The notes under the pieces are model-generated. The model was given only the letters and a program-made list of their open reading frames with translations, was not told where the DNA came from and did no database searches. Of a DNA stretch of 29,238 nt, positions 8,629 through 15,889 are shown in pieces; within the stretch, counting starts at the first letter, position 1; every line of letters starts with the position of its first letter. The stretch comes from Bacillota bacterium. Lineage in GTDB: Bacteria > Bacillota > Clostridia > Acetivibrionales > DSM-1351. The stretch covers positions 1 through 29,238 of the forward strand of contig JAEZIU010000066.1 of the NCBI GenBank assembly GCA_023436485.1, written 5' to 3'. A program made the translations under genes and the position numbers.

Positions 8629-8645
8629 TACAAAATTAAGTTGTA
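8629..8645 (+). promoter_or_regulatory. Inverted repeat upstream of ohrR (possible autoregulatory operator)
   Basis: TACAA-N7-TTGTA lies about 40 bases before the ohrR start and overlaps the place where the -35 of a weak promoter would fall (TATAAG at 8658-8663). The outer arms match the OhrR half-site ends, but the spacing is 2 bases longer than in the Bacillus-type site, so assignment is tentative. Confidence 0.35.
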
Positions 8646-8685
8646 TGTTATTCTAATTATAAGATGAGTTTTAAGGAGAAATTAC

Positions 8686-9114
8686 ATGCCGTACGATAAA
8701 CTGAAATTGGAAAATCAGCTGTGCTTTCCTCTGTATGCGTGTTCTAAGGAAATTATAAAAAAATACAAACCCTACCTTGACCCATTAGGTATTACGTATA
8801 CTCAATATATAGCTCTTATGGTTCTTTGGGAAGAAGACAATATAACAGTTAAAGAGCTTGGGAAAAAATTATATCTTGATTCAGGAACACTAACACCCTT
8901 ATTTAAAAAAATGGAGTCACAGAATTTGGTTATAAGGAAAAGAAGTTCTGATGACGAAAGAAATGTTTATATAAGGTTAACCGATGAAGGAAAAACTCTC
9001 AGGGACAAGGCTCTTGATATACCTGAAAGGATAGGCAGGTGTATAGACTTGCCTATGGAAGATATAGTACAGCTTCAGAAATCTCTTCACAAGCTGTTAA
9101 AACAACTGGAATAA
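8686..9114 (+). CDS. ohrR: OhrR-type MarR-family peroxide-sensing repressor
   Basis: This winged-helix repressor is inactivated when a reactive Cys is oxidised by organic hydroperoxides. The 142 residues align by eye with Bacillus OhrR throughout: KLENQLCF places the sensor Cys at 13, ITYTQYIALMVLWE is the first core helix, LYLDSGTLTPLFKKME is the recognition helix, and RKRSSDDERNVYIRLT is the wing. Cys119 (IGRCIDL) is near the position of the second Cys of two-Cys OhrR proteins, so an intersubunit disulfide is possible. AAGGAG lies before the ATG. It sits 114 bases after the peroxidase gene on the same strand and probably controls that gene and itself. Confidence 0.92.
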   Translation: MPYDKLKLENQLCFPLYACSKEIIKKYKPYLDPLGITYTQYIALMVLWEEDNITVKELGKKLYLDSGTLTPLFKKMESQNLVIRKRSSDDERNVYIRLTDEGKTLRDKALDIPERIGRCIDLPMEDIVQLQKSLHKLLKQLE

Positions 9115-9118
9115 GCTT

Positions 9119-9802
9119 TTAGTTCTGCACATTGACTCTGTCAAGCTTTGCCCCCCCAAAGCATGATAGAGTCAATTTTCTTTCTGTAAATATCCCGGTA
9201 ATTTTAATACCCTTTATATATGCAAATACATATGTACCTCTCTCTATCATATTTGTTTTAGGATTTCCGTTTATTGATATTTTACCACTGTCAACATCAG
9301 AATCAGGCCAAGAGCCCTCTGCTGCACTATTAATTCTGTCTTCTATTAAGTAGGGTTCATTAACCATTCCGTCTGATACTCCCCCTGCCGGTGTTTTTAT
9401 TTTATAGTTTACTTCTTCTCCACTGACGGATGTAGCACATATAAGTAATTTTTCTCTAATATCACTTTGTTCCGGATTGCAGTTTGAGTCAAACACTGAA
9501 AGAAAAGTCCTTTCAGCACTGTCAATATCTATTTCAACACCATCCGAAAGCCTTTTTCCTGTACTTTCATCAAATCCCACTGCCAATCCTTCGAGGCTTT
9601 TCTCTCTGTCTATATCCTGAACAGCTGCAGTTACGGCGTAATCCATTGCCTTGGAGATAGCATTCCTTTTGTACGTATAAACAGCATAGTCTGCTACATT
9701 TACAAATACAAGTAATACAAGAAAAGTTACAGCCAATCCTATAAACAGAACACCCAAGCCACCACCCCTTTGCTCCTTAATCCTCCCGGCTGATTTTTTC
9801 AA
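9119..9802 (-). CDS. TadE/TadG-like membrane-anchored pseudopilin-type protein, last gene of the Tad operon
   Basis: The start is uncertain: the frame is open to 10048, but that region overlaps the preceding gene. A TTG at 9802 gives 227 residues beginning MKKSAGRIKEQRGGG followed by a 20-residue hydrophobic helix. This positive, Gly-rich N-terminus plus one membrane helix is the layout of TadE/TadG-type proteins. A second TTG at 9757, with AAAGGGG just upstream and lying after the preceding stop, would give 212 residues. The rest is an extracytoplasmic domain of unknown fold. The stop lies 4 bases from the ohrR stop, and the last 20 or so codons contain the ohrR terminator on the other strand. 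Function is inferred from context: a minor component of the Tad-type apparatus. Confidence 0.65.
   Translation of the reverse strand: MKKSAGRIKEQRGGGLGVLFIGLAVTFLVLLVFVNVADYAVYTYKRNAISKAMDYAVTAAVQDIDREKSLEGLAVGFDESTGKRLSDGVEIDIDSAERTFLSVFDSNCNPEQSDIREKLLICATSVSGEEVNYKIKTPAGGVSDGMVNEPYLIEDRINSAAEGSWPDSDVDSGKISINGNPKTNMIERGTYVFAYIKGIKITGIFTERKLTLSCFGGAKLDRVNVQN
9131..9176 (+). terminator. ohrR terminator embedded in the 3' end of the convergent gene
   Basis: The arms 9131-9150 and 9157-9176 pair over 20 bases with 2 mismatches around a loop of 6 C. On the plus strand the stem is followed by TTTCTTTC, so it serves ohrR. On the minus strand no T run follows, and the hairpin is part of the last codons of the Tad gene. 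Confidence 0.75.
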
Positions 9803-10223
9803 CCCTACATGTAGCTTTTGCTCTGTAGTGCAGCCCATTACCCTCATCATCAGAATTAACCTCCATTTCGGAAAAAATACTCGCATTCTCCGATTCAACA
9901 TATATACTGAATATTTCTCCCCTGTCCAGAACACTTCCCAAAACATAGTCACCAAGTCCGCCAACTGTCCCATCCGGCTGCACATTTCCACATTTGATAC
10001 TGATATTACCGGCCCCGAAAGTCCCCAGTTTGCCAAGCTTCTCACCAAGTTCCTCCCGGTCTCTGACAGTCATAACCCCTGTTATCATAACCTTGTGGGC
10101 AACACTGTCCACCACATTTTTTACAAACCTTTGCTTGGTGTCATATTCATAAAACGTGAGAGTCTTAAAAAAGAGAACCGCAATTAAAGGAATAATAATA
10201 AGAAATGCATATATTTTATTCAT
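9777..10223 (-). CDS. Membrane-anchored extracytoplasmic protein, TadE-like by position
   Basis: The 148-residue protein has an N-terminal hydrophobic helix (about residues 4-20, after MNK) and a soluble remainder that would be outside the membrane. I do not recognise a named domain with certainty. A GGAGG site is 4 bases before the ATG. It follows the third micro-protein gene by 22 bases, and its end is overlapped by or abuts the next gene. One N-terminal anchor plus a small domain, in a Tad operon, is what TadE/TadF-type minor pseudopilins look like, so that role is inferred. Two cysteines (in IKCGN and ATCRV) could form a disulfide. Confidence 0.7.
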   Translation of the reverse strand: MNKIYAFLIIIPLIAVLFFKTLTFYEYDTKQRFVKNVVDSVAHKVMITGVMTVRDREELGEKLGKLGTFGAGNISIKCGNVQPDGTVGGLGDYVLGSVLDRGEIFSIYVESENASIFSEMEVNSDDEGNGLHYRAKATCRVEKISRED

Positions 10224-10245
10224 ACATCCTCCAAGTTTAGTACAA

Positions 10246-10398
10246 TCAATCGTCCTTAATGTTATCGTTAAGTTTTTTTACGGATTGATAAACCCTTTGG
10301 CCTGTATCCGATATAAGCTCTGATGCAGGAAGAACCGTTCCAATCACTAAAGCTACACATAAAGCGAACATGATTATTGCTATTATTATATTTTTCAT
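10246..10398 (-). CDS. 50-residue single-helix membrane peptide (third of three)
   Basis: The ATG at 10398 opens MKNIIIAIIMFALCVALVIG, then TVLPASELISD and a short polar tail ending in KDD. GGGGG lies 5 bases upstream, and the gene lies 12 bases after the second micro-gene and 22 bases before the next gene. The shared build of all three (MK, a hydrophobic stretch of about 20 residues, Val/Leu-Pro, polar tail) indicates paralogy. The likely role is a small membrane subunit or pilin-like protein of the Tad-type machine. No TadV-type cleavage motif (Gly followed by Glu-Tyr) is visible. Function is unknown. Confidence 0.7.
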   Translation of the reverse strand: MKNIIIAIIMFALCVALVIGTVLPASELISDTGQRVYQSVKKLNDNIKDD

Positions 10399-10410
10399 AC
10401 ATGCCCCCGA

Positions 10411-10578
10411 TTAGCGTATAGTACCGCTTAGTGTTGTTATCTCTGTATCTACGGAATCCAACTGGCCTTCAACCTTGACACCGCTCTCCCTGCCATGTTT
10501 GGCAAGTGGTACAATTACTGCTACAAGCAGCGCCATTGCTATTGCAAACATTGCTATAGATAAAATTATTTTTTTCAT
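10411..10578 (-). CDS. 55-residue single-helix membrane peptide (second of three)
   Basis: The minus-strand ATG at 10578 opens MKKIILSIAMFAIAMALLVA, then VIVPLAKHGRESG and a polar tail with Asp, Glu and Thr (DSVDTEITTLSG). A purine-rich AAAGGATAGG stretch precedes it. It lies 24 bases after the first micro-gene and 12 bases before the third. The VPLxxHG segment is shared with the first peptide (VVPLMRHGAG), which is the clearest evidence that these are related genes and not chance frames. Confidence 0.75.
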   Translation of the reverse strand: MKKIILSIAMFAIAMALLVAVIVPLAKHGRESGVKVEGQLDSVDTEITTLSGTIR

Positions 10579-10602
10579 TTTCTTTTTCCTATCCTTTCTA
10601 AG

Positions 10603-10761
10603 TTAATTTAAAATATTTTCAAGCCTTGGCAGAACATCTTGTCCTCTGGTTACCGCAATGCTCCCCGTTCCGGCTCCATGCCTCATTAATGGAACTACGA
10701 CCCCTATTACAAGTGCCAATGCTATAGCCAGCATGACAATAGTTATAATTACCTGTTTCAT
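10603..10761 (-). CDS. 52-residue single-helix membrane peptide (first of three)
   Basis: The ATG at 10761 has AAGGAG 6 bases upstream and lies 11 bases after the TadC-like stop. The peptide is MKQVIITIVMLAIALALVIG, then VVVPLMRHGAGTG and a tail ending in RLENILN. It is a strongly hydrophobic N-terminal helix with a short hydrophilic C-terminus predicted to face outward. It lies where Flp-type or minor pilin genes may occur in Tad loci, but lacks the Flp leader and the Glu at +5. An overlapping longer frame (10619-10801) lacks this pattern and is discarded. Confidence 0.75.
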   Translation of the reverse strand: MKQVIITIVMLAIALALVIGVVVPLMRHGAGTGSIAVTRGQDVLPRLENILN

Positions 10762-10772
10762 TTTGCTCTCCT

Positions 10773-11888
10773 TTATATAAATTCGAAAGCCTTATAAACA
10801 ATATCTAGCATGGGATTCAGCATAAGTCTTGCCAGTTCATATACTAAAGGCACAATGCTAAGGAATGCAATTAAATCAATAAAGTCCAGTGTTTCGTCTG
10901 CTACCATGATTATTGACTCATCCCTCTCCATGGCCTCTCTATCCAGTATTTGCAGAGCAACCTCCTTGTCATGGAGGCTGTATATTTCCATAATGTCAGT
11001 GAATTTAGACAGGCTCTTTACCTTTTTGTTCTTTAGGTATTCAAAACCTTTCTTTTTATCGTACTTGAATATCGCGGCAAATTGCCGCAGCCAGACGGCA
11101 TATGTTTTTGAGGATTTCTCCAGTTCATAGATTATATCAAGTGTTTTTATTCCGTCTATTCTGGCAAGTAGTTCAAATATGTATTCCAGCTTTATAATTT
11201 CCTTTTTATATAACGCTCCCTTTACAAGCCACCGAATAACTAGAAATACATTCGGAAGGAATAATGAAATTAATATCAGAAACAGGTATTGGGTTTTGAA
11301 GAACTTTATTTTATGAGTAGTTTTCCATTTATCAATAAACCACTCTGTCTTTTCATCAATCTCCTGTTGTTCGGATGAGCTCATCTCCTCCGCCACTTTT
11401 CCCTCAACCAATTGGAACAGTTCTGCATCATTAGCTCCTTCCAGATTGTCTTTTCCTGCTTTGGATAATACCATCTTGTAAAAACCATATTGTTGTTCGT
11501 CCTGTTCTTTGGGGTTGTAAAAGAGAGACGCTTCCTTGTCAGAATCCAAAATTACAAGTTTTTGTTCATAACCAACATTTGTATACCGGATAGTAACAAA
11601 AACAATAATACAAAGTAAAAAGCATATAGTCTTAATCAAATACATCCTTTTTAAATTAATTCCAACTTCACTCAGTTCCAGTATCCGGGTTTCAAACCTG
11701 TTAAACCAAAGGTCTTTATTCCTTGTAAGAATATTAAGAAATTTCTTAATAAACCTGTTAGCCTCCAGCCTTTCTAATACAGATGAAATACTTTTTGTGT
11801 AGTTATTTTTAGCTACTTTAACAATTTTAAAATTTAATCCACAGATGATTGCAATAATGCCCGGAATAATCAACAGAAATAATAACAT
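10773..11888 (-). CDS. tadC: TadC-like inner-membrane platform protein (T2SS F domain family)
   Basis: This is a membrane platform subunit that works with the TadA ATPase. The 371-residue protein has an N-terminal membrane helix (about 1-17), a second around 125-140, a third near 225-245, and a hydrophobic C-terminal stretch near 340-360. The region around ELLARIDGIKTLDIIYELEKSSK and the following helices resembles the cytoplasmic helical bundle of GspF/TadC proteins. A charged segment between the second and third helices (about 145-215, Glu/Lys-rich) is a possible extracytoplasmic or cytoplasmic insert. GGGGG precedes the ATG. It starts 25 bases after tadB and ends 11 bases before the first micro-gene. 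TadB and TadC labels are by gene order and are less sure than the family. Confidence 0.75.
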   Translation of the reverse strand: MLLFLLIIPGIIAIICGLNFKIVKVAKNNYTKSISSVLERLEANRFIKKFLNILTRNKDLWFNRFETRILELSEVGINLKRMYLIKTICFLLCIIVFVTIRYTNVGYEQKLVILDSDKEASLFYNPKEQDEQQYGFYKMVLSKAGKDNLEGANDAELFQLVEGKVAEEMSSSEQQEIDEKTEWFIDKWKTTHKIKFFKTQYLFLILISLFLPNVFLVIRWLVKGALYKKEIIKLEYIFELLARIDGIKTLDIIYELEKSSKTYAVWLRQFAAIFKYDKKKGFEYLKNKKVKSLSKFTDIMEIYSLHDKEVALQILDREAMERDESIIMVADETLDFIDLIAFLSIVPLVYELARLMLNPMLDIVYKAFEFI

Positions 11889-11913
11889 ATCCCCCGTTAA
11901 CCCCCTTTCCAGT

Positions 11914-12873
11914 TTATAATTTTCTTAAAACACGTACTATTGTCAACGCTAAAAGTGAATAGATTGCTATCTTTCCCGAAGCTTGTGCAGTATTGTAATA
12001 CATCCTCATATTTGTTCCAAGAATCATTCTGTTTATCAGCATAATTACAGGCAGGCTGAATATACTTGCACCTAATGCAAAAAATTCATACCAGATAAGC
12101 CTACGGTTTTTCTTTTTCTCAATGTTGTTATAGCGGGTTATTGTTTTATTAAGCTTGTACAGCTGATTAATAAGCTCTCCGCCATTCTCTCTGTAATTGA
12201 TAAGAAGAGTCACAAAAATATTGAACCAGGTATCATTTATCCTATCCCTCACTGCTCGAAGGCTGTCATTCAGGTCAGAACTGTCTGACACTCTTAGCAT
12301 TATCCGTCCGAGATGTTTATTACAATTTGAACAACATTCCTGTAATGCAGGTTTTATTCTATTATGGGAAACAAAGGAGCTTCTGAAAGAATCAATAAAG
12401 GAGGGTATTCTCTGTTTTATACTATATTTAAGGTAATCAAGGACTAGTGTAAACGTATAATAAGGTACCACCAAGCATAAAACAAGGGCAGCAAGCTTTG
12501 TATACCAAAGCTTCATAATTGTCTCAACGGTACAATAGAGTAAAAGTCCGGTTATTGGTAAAAAGACAGTAAATACGGCCACAAGCTTTCTCTGTGTCAT
12601 ATCGTCCAGAATCAGATATCCCAATGCCTTATCCAGTTTACCCGAAAGATATTTTAACGGAAATTTTCCTGTAAATATTTCCATATATTCAACAAATCTG
12701 CCAGGTTTGACTTTTTTAATCCCTGATTTACTTTCTTTTAAAACTCCCCTATATATGGAAGTTCCTATACCTGCCAATAGTAGTAACAGCCCGGTCAGAA
12801 TCATTATAATATAAGGTTGATAGTCATTTACTAAATTTACAATTACATTTGATAATCTCCCCAACCCCGTCAT
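11914..12873 (-). CDS. tadB: TadB-like inner-membrane platform protein (T2SS F domain family)
   Basis: The 319-residue membrane protein has an N-terminal helix (about 17-38), a pair of helices near 95-135 and two more near the C-terminus (about 265-315). The cytoplasmic part between them (roughly 150-255, with SFIDSFRSSFVSHNRIKPALQECC and ENGGELINQLYKL) matches the GspF/TadB helical domain, where ENGGEL-type motifs are common. The start overlaps the tadA stop by 4 bases (ATGA), so translation is coupled. It should form the membrane base of the machine driven by TadA. Confidence 0.85.
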   Translation of the reverse strand: MTGLGRLSNVIVNLVNDYQPYIIMILTGLLLLLAGIGTSIYRGVLKESKSGIKKVKPGRFVEYMEIFTGKFPLKYLSGKLDKALGYLILDDMTQRKLVAVFTVFLPITGLLLYCTVETIMKLWYTKLAALVLCLVVPYYTFTLVLDYLKYSIKQRIPSFIDSFRSSFVSHNRIKPALQECCSNCNKHLGRIMLRVSDSSDLNDSLRAVRDRINDTWFNIFVTLLINYRENGGELINQLYKLNKTITRYNNIEKKKNRRLIWYEFFALGASIFSLPVIMLINRMILGTNMRMYYNTAQASGKIAIYSLLALTIVRVLRKL

Positions 12874-14387
12874 AATTTAAAATCCTCCGAAGTATCTTGG
12901 CAAAACAATCTGCCCAATTCTTCGGCATCCTCTTGAGTGAATTCATATTCGAGGCAGGATAATAATTGCTGCTTTGAAAGACCGTTTTTATTTGCTGTGT
13001 ACTTTCCATTTTCCCTGTCGAAAACAAAAAGGTCGTTTATCTGAAAGGTCATGTTTTCTTCGTGGGCCAAAACCTCTGAAACCTTGTATACGTAACGTTG
13101 CCCCGTTTCCCTATCAAGTTTTATATGTATAACCAGATCAACCGCATCAGCCACATCAAACTGGGCTTCCCTAAAATCGGTATAATAGCCTGTCTGCATT
13201 AACAATTGCCTAAGATCATGAATCATACGCCTGGAGCTGGATGAATGAAAAGTAAAAAGACTGCCTCTTGCCTGTCTGAGCATAGCTTTAATCATTTCAA
13301 AGGCCTCGTATGAATTTCTTACCTCTCCGTATATCACAATATCCCTGTTAAGTCTGAAAAAAACCTCCGTTATGTCTGACGGTTTAAACTCCTTTGTATA
13401 TTGCAGTTCGACTATATTTTTTCCGGGGTAGTTTGATGAGATATTCAGCTCATGTATATTTTCTGCCAAGCCAATGCTTATATCCGGGTCAAGCTGCTTT
13501 ATTATAAGCTCGTCAGCTGCAGTGGTTTTTCCTGAACCCTGTTCCCCTATAATAGCAACATTTCTTCTTCCCTTTCCTGCAAGCAGTTCAATAATCCGTG
13601 CAATTCTATTTTCTACAAAATTGTCTCTGTAATTTACTAGTTGAGTTTTTGGTGCAAACAATCGCACATTTATCACATAGTATTTTGATAAAGGAGGTCT
13701 TAGTGCAGTCACTCTTGCTCCGTTTTTTAAGACTGCATATACCAGCGGTGCTCCTGCGTTCATTTCTTCTCTTGCTGTTGAGGTTAACCTGTTCTCAATC
13801 AGTTTTCTGTAGCTGTCCTCATTTATAAAGCAAAAAGCTTTGTTAGGGATATGCCTCTTGATACCTTTGTATTGAATCCATATATAGTCGTTCCTTGTAC
13901 AGGCAACCTCATTCAGACCTGTATCAAATATCAACTCGTCAAGGATACCATACCCATATGTCTCCTGATAAATAATTTGGGTGAGCTTTTGCAGCTTTAC
14001 ATCAAAATCATCGTCTATATTAATAGAATACCTGCTCAAATATTCTGCAAGCTCCGTATCAATAGGCTTTGATAGACATTCCTTATCGCTGCCCGTATAT
14101 ATATTTTCAAAATAATTAATGTGGTACTCCCTCAGCAAACCATCAATATTTTCCTGAGTAATGATTTCACTCTTTTCAATGAGTAAAAAATAAATACTGT
14201 TTTGCATAAATTCCCTTGCTCTAGGGCTTCCGTCCATTGCCAGAAGCTTCTGGGCCTGTTTTGTGGTTTCTAAAATACCTGGCGTATTCTCCTGAAGCTC
14301 TTTCACTCCGGTTAGTCCGTTTAGTCTTAATTCTTCCTCCACGTAATCCATTAACTCCTTTAAACACAACTTCTGTAACGTTCTCAT
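12870..14387 (-). CDS. tadA: TadA/CpaF-family secretion ATPase
   Basis: This is the hexameric ATPase that powers Tad/Flp-type assembly at the inner membrane. In 505 residues it shows an N-terminal domain (1-140) more diverged than usual, then the CpaF core: YGYGILDELIFDTGLNEVAC, REEMNAGAPLVYAVLKNGAR, Walker A GEQGSGKT (281-288), Walker B DIVIYGEVR (349-357) and a His box with FTFHSSSS (379-385). AAGGAGG lies 12 bases before the ATG. It starts 42 bases after the MinD-like gene. The Walker B is GEVR, the usual form for CpaF. The C-terminus extends about 100 residues beyond the core. Confidence 0.92.
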   Translation of the reverse strand: MRTLQKLCLKELMDYVEEELRLNGLTGVKELQENTPGILETTKQAQKLLAMDGSPRAREFMQNSIYFLLIEKSEIITQENIDGLLREYHINYFENIYTGSDKECLSKPIDTELAEYLSRYSINIDDDFDVKLQKLTQIIYQETYGYGILDELIFDTGLNEVACTRNDYIWIQYKGIKRHIPNKAFCFINEDSYRKLIENRLTSTAREEMNAGAPLVYAVLKNGARVTALRPPLSKYYVINVRLFAPKTQLVNYRDNFVENRIARIIELLAGKGRRNVAIIGEQGSGKTTAADELIIKQLDPDISIGLAENIHELNISSNYPGKNIVELQYTKEFKPSDITEVFFRLNRDIVIYGEVRNSYEAFEMIKAMLRQARGSLFTFHSSSSRRMIHDLRQLLMQTGYYTDFREAQFDVADAVDLVIHIKLDRETGQRYVYKVSEVLAHEENMTFQINDLFVFDRENGKYTANKNGLSKQQLLSCLEYEFTQEDAEELGRLFCQDTSEDFKL

Positions 14388-14429
14388 ACTTTTTTAGTTC
14401 CTCCTTGGAAAACTGTAAAATAAGTTTAC

Positions 14430-15233
14430 TTAAATTATGCCAAATATACTTTTTAAATAATTCACCCTTTTACCTTGCCCCTTGCTTTTTAACTCCAGAT
14501 TAAATACTTGGGCAATGTACCTTGAAAGCAGTCTAACAGAGCAGTTGCACTCTGTATCTCTTTGTAAATAAAGATGAAGGCTATCCCTGTTTTTCATCTC
14601 CTGTAAAGTTTTGCAGTAATCCATTGTGTATACCTTATCCAATGAAAACCTCCGTTTTATGTCGCTGACTCTGGGATAAATATCTCTGTACTTTGACATG
14701 AGATAAACTTTTTTCTGATTCATTTCCGTCCGGATTCCGCTAATAGAGTTCAGTGTATTTAAACTTTCTGCGTCCTGAACAAAAAGATTTATTATCATAG
14801 ATGATTTTTCAAGAGCAATATTTGTGAGAATACTTTCCTTGCTGGACACAGTATCAAATATTATTAAATCAAAGCTCTTTTCAAGGCTGTCAAAAAGTCT
14901 TGCAAATCCGGCCTTATTACGGTTAACATATGAATTAGTGGTTTTATAGCTTCCAAGAAAGTACAACCCATTTGATTTTGGAATTGTGTCCGCTAAAACC
15001 CCTGACTTTTGTGCGATTCCTGATTCATGTAGATTAATCAATTCTTCTATTCCCGGGGCAGATTCATTTATACCCAACAGTTTATATAAAAGACTGAATT
15101 TTGAATTAAGACAGCAAACAAGTACTTTTGTATCCTCTGATACCATCTCTCTGATCTGGTTTGCCAGAATGTATGTAAATACCGACTTTCCGGTGTTTTT
15201 GACCCCCGAGCAAACAGCTACTGTTTTGCCCAT
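14430..15233 (-). CDS. MinD/TadZ-like P-loop ATPase of the Tad operon
   Basis: The 267-residue cytoplasmic protein starts MGKTVAVCSGVKNTGKSVFT, a Walker A with the conserved Lys17 and Ser18, and has a Walker B-like FDLIIFDTVSSKE near residue 145. It resembles the CpaE/TadZ class of ParA/MinD ATPases that place the Tad machine in the cell, but lacks an N-terminal receiver-like domain. The start at 15233 is chosen because GGGGAGG lies 7 bases upstream and its ATG overlaps the stop of the CpaB-like gene as TAATG. It is the second P-loop protein of this type in the operon; the first is fused to a kinase. Confidence 0.8.
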   Translation of the reverse strand: MGKTVAVCSGVKNTGKSVFTYILANQIREMVSEDTKVLVCCLNSKFSLLYKLLGINESAPGIEELINLHESGIAQKSGVLADTIPKSNGLYFLGSYKTTNSYVNRNKAGFARLFDSLEKSFDLIIFDTVSSKESILTNIALEKSSMIINLFVQDAESLNTLNSISGIRTEMNQKKVYLMSKYRDIYPRVSDIKRRFSLDKVYTMDYCKTLQEMKNRDSLHLYLQRDTECNCSVRLLSRYIAQVFNLELKSKGQGKRVNYLKSIFGII

Positions 15234-15889
15234 TAATTGACCTCCCCACCAGGTTTTTGTGTATTGTCGCAATATAGTTCATAAATCAGCTTTCCATTTT
15301 TTGATGCTGAATATATTTTCTGCCTTTCTTCTTTGCCTAAAACCAGCTTCAGATATGCTGTTTTAGAGTTTACTGCCGCTTTAGAATCCAATGTTGTACC
15401 TGTATCATCCAGTACATCCTTAACTTGAATTTTATATAAAATATCCTTAGTTGCTTCACCTGTTTCCTTTTGCAGTCTTATGTCAACATACGAACCCTTT
15501 CTAATAAGATTTGCCAATCTATCCTCCATACTCACAGGCAGTACAATAATTCTTTCATCGTCCTTGAACCAATCTATCTTTTCCAGAAGTTCATACGACC
15601 TTATGTAATCATCCTTATATATATCTGCAAGAGCCTTTTTCCCTGCAACATTACCAACTTCCGTTTCAACATTAGAACTTACTGCCGACGCATATACTTC
15701 TTTTTTCCTTAAAAAATGTTCTTCTATTACTGTTCCTTGTTTTATATCTGCAGAAGCCACAACAACAGATATTATCTTTTGCGTGTTAATCGGATATTTC
15801 GTAAAGATATATGCAAACAATGCAGAATCCATAATCAGAAATAATCCGATACAGATAAGTACGGTCTTTATAATAAGCCTTTTACTCAT
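15233..15889 (-). CDS. cpaB: CpaB/RcpC-like SAF-domain protein
   Basis: The 218-residue protein has an N-terminal membrane helix (about 8-28) followed by an SAF domain (about 40-105: VVVASADIKQGTVIEEHFLRKKEV, then YKDDYIRSYELLEK). In CpaB proteins this follows the anchor and helps stabilise the pilus channel across the envelope. The C-terminal part (about 115-215) is a small extracytoplasmic domain. AAAAGGAG precedes the ATG, which lies inside the last codons of the kinase gene (8-base overlap), so translation is coupled. It is shorter than many proteobacterial CpaB proteins, as expected for a host with no outer membrane. Confidence 0.82.
   Translation of the reverse strand: MSKRLIIKTVLICIGLFLIMDSALFAYIFTKYPINTQKIISVVVASADIKQGTVIEEHFLRKKEVYASAVSSNVETEVGNVAGKKALADIYKDDYIRSYELLEKIDWFKDDERIIVLPVSMEDRLANLIRKGSYVDIRLQKETGEATKDILYKIQVKDVLDDTGTTLDSKAAVNSKTAYLKLVLGKEERQKIYSASKNGKLIYELYCDNTQKPGGEVN

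Noticed and set aside
9151..9157. Run of seven C as a phase-variation tract
   Set aside because: It is short, lies near the end of the gene, and is explained as the loop and first paired base of the ohrR terminator.
10619..10801. Alternative 60-residue minus-strand frame
   Set aside because: It overlaps the TadC-like end and the first micro-protein gene in another frame, has no good ribosome site, and the overlapping MKQVIITIV frame has AAGGAG and paralogues next to it.
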